Source of the DNA: Candidatus Hydrogenedentota bacterium | GTDB taxonomy: Bacteria; Hydrogenedentota; Hydrogenedentia; Hydrogenedentales; CAITNO01 | Assembly: GCA_018056705.1 (NCBI GenBank) | Contig: JAGPFE010000002.1 | Location: 1-64,000 of the forward strand | Length of the DNA: 64,000 nt | Reading direction: 5' to 3' | In this document: in pieces, positions 61,258 to 64,000 of the stretch | How positions within the stretch are numbered: the stretch's first letter is position 1 | How the letters are laid out: each line of letters begins with the position of its first letter | Position numbers and translations under genes: made by a program | Notes under the pieces: generated by a model | What the model was told of the DNA's origin: nothing | The model's database searches: none | What the model saw: only the letters and a program-made list of their open reading frames with translations

Positions 61258-64000
61258 GTATGGTCATCAAGAACAAGGCGGATCTGGACAAGGCTAGGCA
61301 GGCGGCCCGGGACGCCGAGGCCGCGTTTACCGGACGAACGGTATACGTGTGCGCGGGCGGCGGGTGCCTCGCGTCGGGGTCGATGAAAGTTGCCGAGGCG
61401 ATCAACCGGCACATCGACGCCGCGGGGCTCGCGGGAACGCGGGTGCGGCTGGTGCACACCGGCTGCATGGGCCCGTGCGTGCGGGGACCCCTGGTGGTGA
61501 TCGAGGACGCTTTTTACGAGCACGTGTGTCCCGAGGACGCGGCGGAAATCGTGCAGCGCCACCTGGTCGAAGGAGAACTGGTGGAACGGCTGCTGCCCAA
61601 GCGTTCGGACGGATGGCCCATCGCGAAACGTTCGGAAATCCCGTTCTTTGCCAAGCAGACCCGGATCGTGTTGCGCAACTGCGGGCAGATCGATCCCCTT
61701 TCGCTGGAAGATTACATCCGGGTGGACGGGTACCAGGCCCTGGCGAAGGCCCTGCTGGAACTGGACCCGGAGAAGGTGGTGGAGGAAATGAAAACCTCCG
61801 GCCTGCGCGGCCGAGGTGGCGCGGGATTCCCCACGTGGATGAAGTGGAATTTTACCCGGAACGCGCCGGGCGAAGTGAAGTACGTGGTATGCAACGGGGA
61901 CGAGGGCGACCCCGGCGCGTTCATGGACCGCAGCGTGCTCGAGGGCGATCCCCACAGCCTGATTGAAGGCATGGCCATCGCGGCGTACGTGATCGGCGCG
62001 AAACAGGGTTACGTGTACGTGCGGGCCGAATACCCGCTGGCGGTGGAGCGCCTGCGCCGGGCTATCGAGCAGGCCAGGGCCGCGGGGCTGCTTGGCGAGA
62101 ACATCCTCGGCACGAACTTCAGTTTCGACCTCGAAATCCGGATGGGATCGGGCGCGTTCGTGTGCGGGGAGGAAACCGCGCTCATGACTTCGATCGAGGG
62201 CAAGCGCGGCGAGCCGCGGCCCCGTCCCCCGTTCCCGGCGATCAAGGGCCTGTGGGGCAAGCCCACCCTGCTCAACAACGTGGAAACCTACGCCAACGTG
62301 CCGTTCATCATCCTCAACGGGGGCAGTGCCTACGCGCAACACGGTACCGAGAAGAGCAAGGGCACAAAGGTATTCGCCCTCGCGGGGAACATCAACAACG
62401 CGGGCCTGGTGGAAGTGCCCGTGGGCATGCCCCTGGGCGACCTGATTTACGACGTAGGTGGCGGGATTCCCGGGGGGAAACCCTTCAAGGCGGCCCAACT
62501 GGGAGGTCCATCGGGGGGCTGCGTCCCGAAAGAATACCTGGACACGCCCCTGGACTATGAGTCCCTGCAGGAACTGGGCGCCATCATGGGGTCCGGCGGC
62601 GTGATCGTGATGGACGAAGACAACTGCATGGTCGATGTCGCGCGTTTCTTCCTGGAATTCGTGCAGGACGAGTCGTGTGGGAAGTGCGTGCCCTGCCGGG
62701 TCGGCACCAAGCGCATGCTGGAAATCCTGACCCGCATCTGCGAAGGCAAGGGCGAGGAAGGCGATATCGAGAAACTGGAGGAACTGGGACGGCAGATCAA
62801 GGACACGTCGCTGTGCGGCCTTGGCCAGACCGCGCCCAACCCCGTGCTGTCGACCATTCGCCATTTTCGTCACGAATACGAGGAACACATTCGCGAAAAG
62901 AAGTGCACGCCCGGTATCTGCCCGGCCCTGGTGGACTCGCCCTGCCGGAGCGCGTGCCCGGCCAACGTGGATATCCCGGGCTACCTGGCCCTGGTGGGGG
63001 AGGGGCGCATCGCCGAAGCCCTGCGGCTGCACCGCGAGCGGAATCCCTTCGCGGCGGTATGCGCGCGGGTGTGCTTCCACAGTTGCGAAACCAAGTGCCG
63101 TCACGCGACCCTGGACGGAACGGCGGTGGCCATCCGCGGGGTAAAACGGTTCATGGCCGACCAGGAGATCGTCATCCAGTTGCCCGAGATCCGGGAGAAT
63201 CCCGAGAACGCGAAACGGAAGATCGCGATTATCGGGGCGGGTCCGGCAGGGCTGTCGTGCGGGTATTTCCTGGCGCGCCTGGGCTACAAGCCGGTGGTGT
63301 TCGAAGCCGAAGAACGGCCCGGCGGCATGCTGGTGCAGGCCATCCCCGCATATCGCCTGCCCCGGGAAATCCTGGCCCGCGAGGTGCGCATGATCGAGCG
63401 CATGGGCGTGGAAATCCGGACGGGCGTGAAACTCGGCCGGGATTTCACCCTGCAGCAGTTGCGGGACGAAGGGTACGAGGCGGTCTTCCTGGGAGTCGGC
63501 GCGCCGCAGGGCGCGAAGATGGGCATACCCGGCGAGGACGCCGAAGGCGTGGTGGACGCCATGGAATTCAACAAGATCTATAACCTGCGCGGGTCGGTAC
63601 CGGTGGGGAAGAAGGTAGTGGTGGTCGGCGGCGGCAACTCCGCGGTGGACGCCGCGCGGACGGCCCTGCGGCTGGGCGCGGAATCGGTAACCATCGTCTA
63701 TCGCCGCACCCGCGACGCCATGCCGGCCTACGAGGAGGAAATCGAGGAAGCCGAAAACGAGGGCGTGAAACTGGAAATGCTGGTGATGCCCGAGGAAGTG
63801 CTCGTCGAGAACGGCAAGGTGGTTGGACTGCGGTGCCGGCGGATGGCCCTGGCGGGATTTGACCGGACCGGACGGCGGCGCCCCGAAGCGGTCGGCGAAT
63901 CGTTCGTCATGGAAGCCGACCAGGTGATCGCGGCCATCGGCCAGACGCTGAACCTCGATGAAATCCTGGGGTCGGTGGACCTGCGGCGCAAATGGCGGAA
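61254..64000 (+). CDS. NuoF-GltD (NfnB-like) fusion flavoprotein, cut off by the window end
   Basis: At least 915 aa, with no stop before the window ends. Residues about 28-110 are a thioredoxin-like [2Fe-2S] domain ('YVCAGGGCLASGS', 'VHTGCMGPCVRG'). A NuoF domain follows with FMN/NADH motifs ('GLRGRGGAGFPTWMKW', 'CNGDEGDPGAFMDRSVLEGD') and the [4Fe-4S] site 'DESCGKCVPCRVGTKRM'. After about residue 545 comes a GltD-like part: 'CRSACPANVDIPGYL' and 'CARVCFHSCETKCRHA' for clusters, FAD site 'IAIIGAGPAGLSCGYFLARL' (about 660), and an NADPH-type site 'VVVVGGGNSAVDAARTALRL' with 'VYRRTRDAMPAYEEEI'. One chain thus joins an NAD site and an NADP site. This resembles the Sporomusa-type Nfn (Stn) transhydrogenases, an inference from domain content. 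Confidence 0.9.
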   Translation, partial: MSMVIKNKADLDKARQAARDAEAAFTGRTVYVCAGGGCLASGSMKVAEAINRHIDAAGLAGTRVRLVHTGCMGPCVRGPLVVIEDAFYEHVCPEDAAEIVQRHLVEGELVERLLPKRSDGWPIAKRSEIPFFAKQTRIVLRNCGQIDPLSLEDYIRVDGYQALAKALLELDPEKVVEEMKTSGLRGRGGAGFPTWMKWNFTRNAPGEVKYVVCNGDEGDPGAFMDRSVLEGDPHSLIEGMAIAAYVIGAKQGYVYVRAEYPLAVERLRRAIEQARAAGLLGENILGTNFSFDLEIRMGSGAFVCGEETALMTSIEGKRGEPRPRPPFPAIKGLWGKPTLLNNVETYANVPFIILNGGSAYAQHGTEKSKGTKVFALAGNINNAGLVEVPVGMPLGDLIYDVGGGIPGGKPFKAAQLGGPSGGCVPKEYLDTPLDYESLQELGAIMGSGGVIVMDEDNCMVDVARFFLEFVQDESCGKCVPCRVGTKRMLEILTRICEGKGEEGDIEKLEELGRQIKDTSLCGLGQTAPNPVLSTIRHFRHEYEEHIREKKCTPGICPALVDSPCRSACPANVDIPGYLALVGEGRIAEALRLHRERNPFAAVCARVCFHSCETKCRHATLDGTAVAIRGVKRFMADQEIVIQLPEIRENPENAKRKIAIIGAGPAGLSCGYFLARLGYKPVVFEAEERPGGMLVQAIPAYRLPREILAREVRMIERMGVEIRTGVKLGRDFTLQQLRDEGYEAVFLGVGAPQGAKMGIPGEDAEGVVDAMEFNKIYNLRGSVPVGKKVVVVGGGNSAVDAARTALRLGAESVTIVYRRTRDAMPAYEEEIEEAENEGVKLEMLVMPEEVLVENGKVVGLRCRRMALAGFDRTGRRRPEAVGESFVMEADQVIAAIGQTLNLDEILGSVDLRRKWR

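Overview
The window is 64 kb of high-GC, densely coded bacterial DNA. I found no tRNA, rRNA, CRISPR array, insertion sequence or phage gene. The gene set is chromosomal and Gram-negative in character: GspA/GspB-like secretion accessory proteins, a lone GspF-type protein, periplasmic parvulins, and secreted FG-GAP and LamG proteins. It also points to an anaerobic or fermentative life: an [FeFe] hydrogenase with NuoE/NuoF-type partners, a second NuoE/NuoF-type operon fused to a GltD-like module, and nickel-pincer cofactor genes. A secreted FAD-dependent oxidoreductase with an N-terminal carbohydrate-binding-like region, PHP and NAGPA-type proteins, and two B12/radical-SAM enzymes recall poorly cultured lineages such as Hydrogenedentota, Sumerlaeota or the PVC group. 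That placement is inference; the sequence does not settle the phylum.

Layout. 1-1.6 kb: end of a LamG protein and a convergent NAGPA-like secreted protein. 1.8-5.2 kb: gspA-gspB-like pair. 5.3-9.9 kb: a four-gene unit with stop/start overlaps (ABC ATPase, ABC-2 permease, two secreted FG-GAP proteins). 10.2-12.6 kb: secreted FAD oxidoreductase and a convergent unknown gene. 12.8-15.7 kb: two cobalamin-binding radical-SAM proteins. 15.8-19.7 kb: NtrB/NtrC-type two-component pair and an SfsA/GIY-YIG fusion. 19.8-21.9 kb: CIRCE-controlled groESL. 22-26.8 kb: PpiD-like foldase, thioredoxin reductase, GspF-like protein, parvulin. 26.9-31.5 kb (minus): hydBAC hydrogenase operon. 31.7-33.4 kb (minus): UbiB/AarF-like kinase. 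33.6-38 kb: larB, larC, coaD and a membrane TPR protein. 38.1-40.1 kb (minus): transketolase. 40.1-40.9 kb: an inverted-repeat element followed by a short tandem array. 40.9-43.2 kb: nadA, a small unknown, a PHP protein. 43.2-44.5 kb (minus): a LolA-like/TlpA-like fusion. 44.6-47.3 kb: metK and an AzgA-type purine permease. 47.4-53 kb: rpmH-rnpA-yidD-yidC-jag-mnmE. 53.3-56.2 kb: two YbjQ-family proteins, an M48 protease, an unknown membrane protein. 56.2-60.1 kb (minus): greA-carB. 60.7-64 kb: NuoE-like gene and a NuoF-GltD fusion that runs off the end.

How the parts fit. The two redox operons would connect H2, NADH, NADPH and ferredoxin pools: HydBAC looks like a trimeric NAD-linked, possibly bifurcating hydrogenase, and the NuoE/NuoF-GltD pair looks like a transhydrogenase of the Nfn/Stn kind. 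GroESL, PpiD-like, parvulin, M48 and YidC form a protein-folding and membrane-quality theme. Putative promoters repeatedly show an extended -10 (TG-N-TAnnnT) with a 17-18 bp spacer to a TTGnnn -35.
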